From Pedobacter nutrimenti (GTDB lineage Bacteria; Bacteroidota; Bacteroidia; Sphingobacteriales; Sphingobacteriaceae), in the NCBI RefSeq assembly GCF_003208655.1, contig NZ_QKLU01000001.1, positions 620,001-684,000 of the forward strand: a DNA stretch of 64,000 bases, in the 5' to 3' direction. The translations under genes were made by a program, and so were the position numbers. A model generated the notes under the pieces. That model searched no databases. It had not been told where the DNA came from and was given only the letters and a program-made list of their open reading frames with translations. Each line of letters begins with the position of its first letter. Positions within the stretch are counted from its first letter, which is position 1. Below are positions 63,831 to 64,000 of this stretch, in pieces.

Positions 63831-64000
63831 TTATCGCTCCTTTGGCCAAATCCAGGCATATCTGACAATCAACAAGGTAATTACACATTCTACAAAAGCC
63901 AGAAAAATATAAAAAAGCATCCATTTATCATAGGATGATACCCCCACTAGCACCATAATCAGCGTATAAAAGATTCCAAAAATGATATTCAGAACGCGGT
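63831..64000 (-). CDS. Small membrane protein, C-terminal part (DUF6326-like)
   Basis: Read by eye, 56 codons before the stop are in the window. The sequence has two membrane helices (RVLNIIFGIFYTLIMVLVGV and FYIFLAFVECVITLLIV) and ends YAWIWPKER. The end resembles DUF6326 proteins, which close with a similar aromatic-Trp-Pro motif. The N-terminal part is outside the window, so the call is tentative. Confidence 0.55.
   Translation of the reverse strand, partial: RVLNIIFGIFYTLIMVLVGVSSYDKWMLFYIFLAFVECVITLLIVRYAWIWPKER

Overview
The window looks like a chromosomal segment of a Bacteroidota bacterium, most like Sphingobacteriaceae (Pedobacter-type). The evidence is a SusC/SusD pair, several short intergenic matches to the Bacteroidota -7 promoter element TAnnTTTG, few Shine-Dalgarno sequences, many AraC-type regulators, and Bacteroidota-typical families (ABC permease/M1 peptidase fusion, DUF3347, haem_bd, DUF4157, HMBD-type copper ATPase). 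No rRNA, CRISPR array, complete insertion sequence, integrase or phage gene was seen. One tRNA gene (Lys, TTT) is present.

Layout. 1-5 kb: a minus-strand SusC-SusD nutrient uptake pair (SusD cut by the window edge), divergent from a membrane-bound LytTR regulator. 6-19.5 kb: small stand-alone enzymes and regulators (secreted agmatine-deiminase-like lipoprotein, five AraC/LuxR regulators, secreted alpha/beta hydrolase, MFS exporter, DUF1349 protein, GNAT, ABC-F ATPase, luciferase-like flavin oxidoreductase). 19.6-30.6 kb: M3 peptidase, thioesterase, SDR with an AraC partner, CDGSH iron-sulfur protein, an ABC ATPase plus ABC-permease/M1-aminopeptidase fusion, and a secreted amidohydrolase. 30.7-39.3 kb: a diadenylate-cyclase-like protein with altered motifs, two adjacent DJ-1/PfpI proteins (a GlxA-type regulator and an exported one with a metal-binding head), zinc alcohol dehydrogenase, DoxX, a hybrid histidine kinase, and a beta-lactamase-fold protein that has lost its catalytic residues and carries TPRs.

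39.6-51.4 kb is the most unusual part. It starts at tRNA-Lys, whose last bases are duplicated in two 137-bp tandem units plus a third partial copy. It ends at a fourth, imperfect copy of the same tRNA 3' end and terminator start (24 of 27 bases, 51366-51392). Between them lie a DUF5694 protein, RidA-like and NUDIX proteins, a copper-resistance cluster (P-type ATPase, multicopper oxidase with a CopB-like tail, haem_bd protein, two DUF3347 proteins, a His-rich protein) and two tandem class D beta-lactamases with different active-site substitutions. This reads as a possible decayed tRNA-targeted resistance island without its own integrase.

51.4-64 kb: a class C-type serine hydrolase, an AraC-Tet(X)-like monooxygenase pair, a 1145-residue DUF4157 zincin of the type linked to extracellular contractile injection systems (no injection genes here), a MocR regulator, an M20 peptidase, catalase-peroxidase KatG, and the end of a small membrane protein. 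Metal, drug and oxidant resistance functions recur throughout the window.
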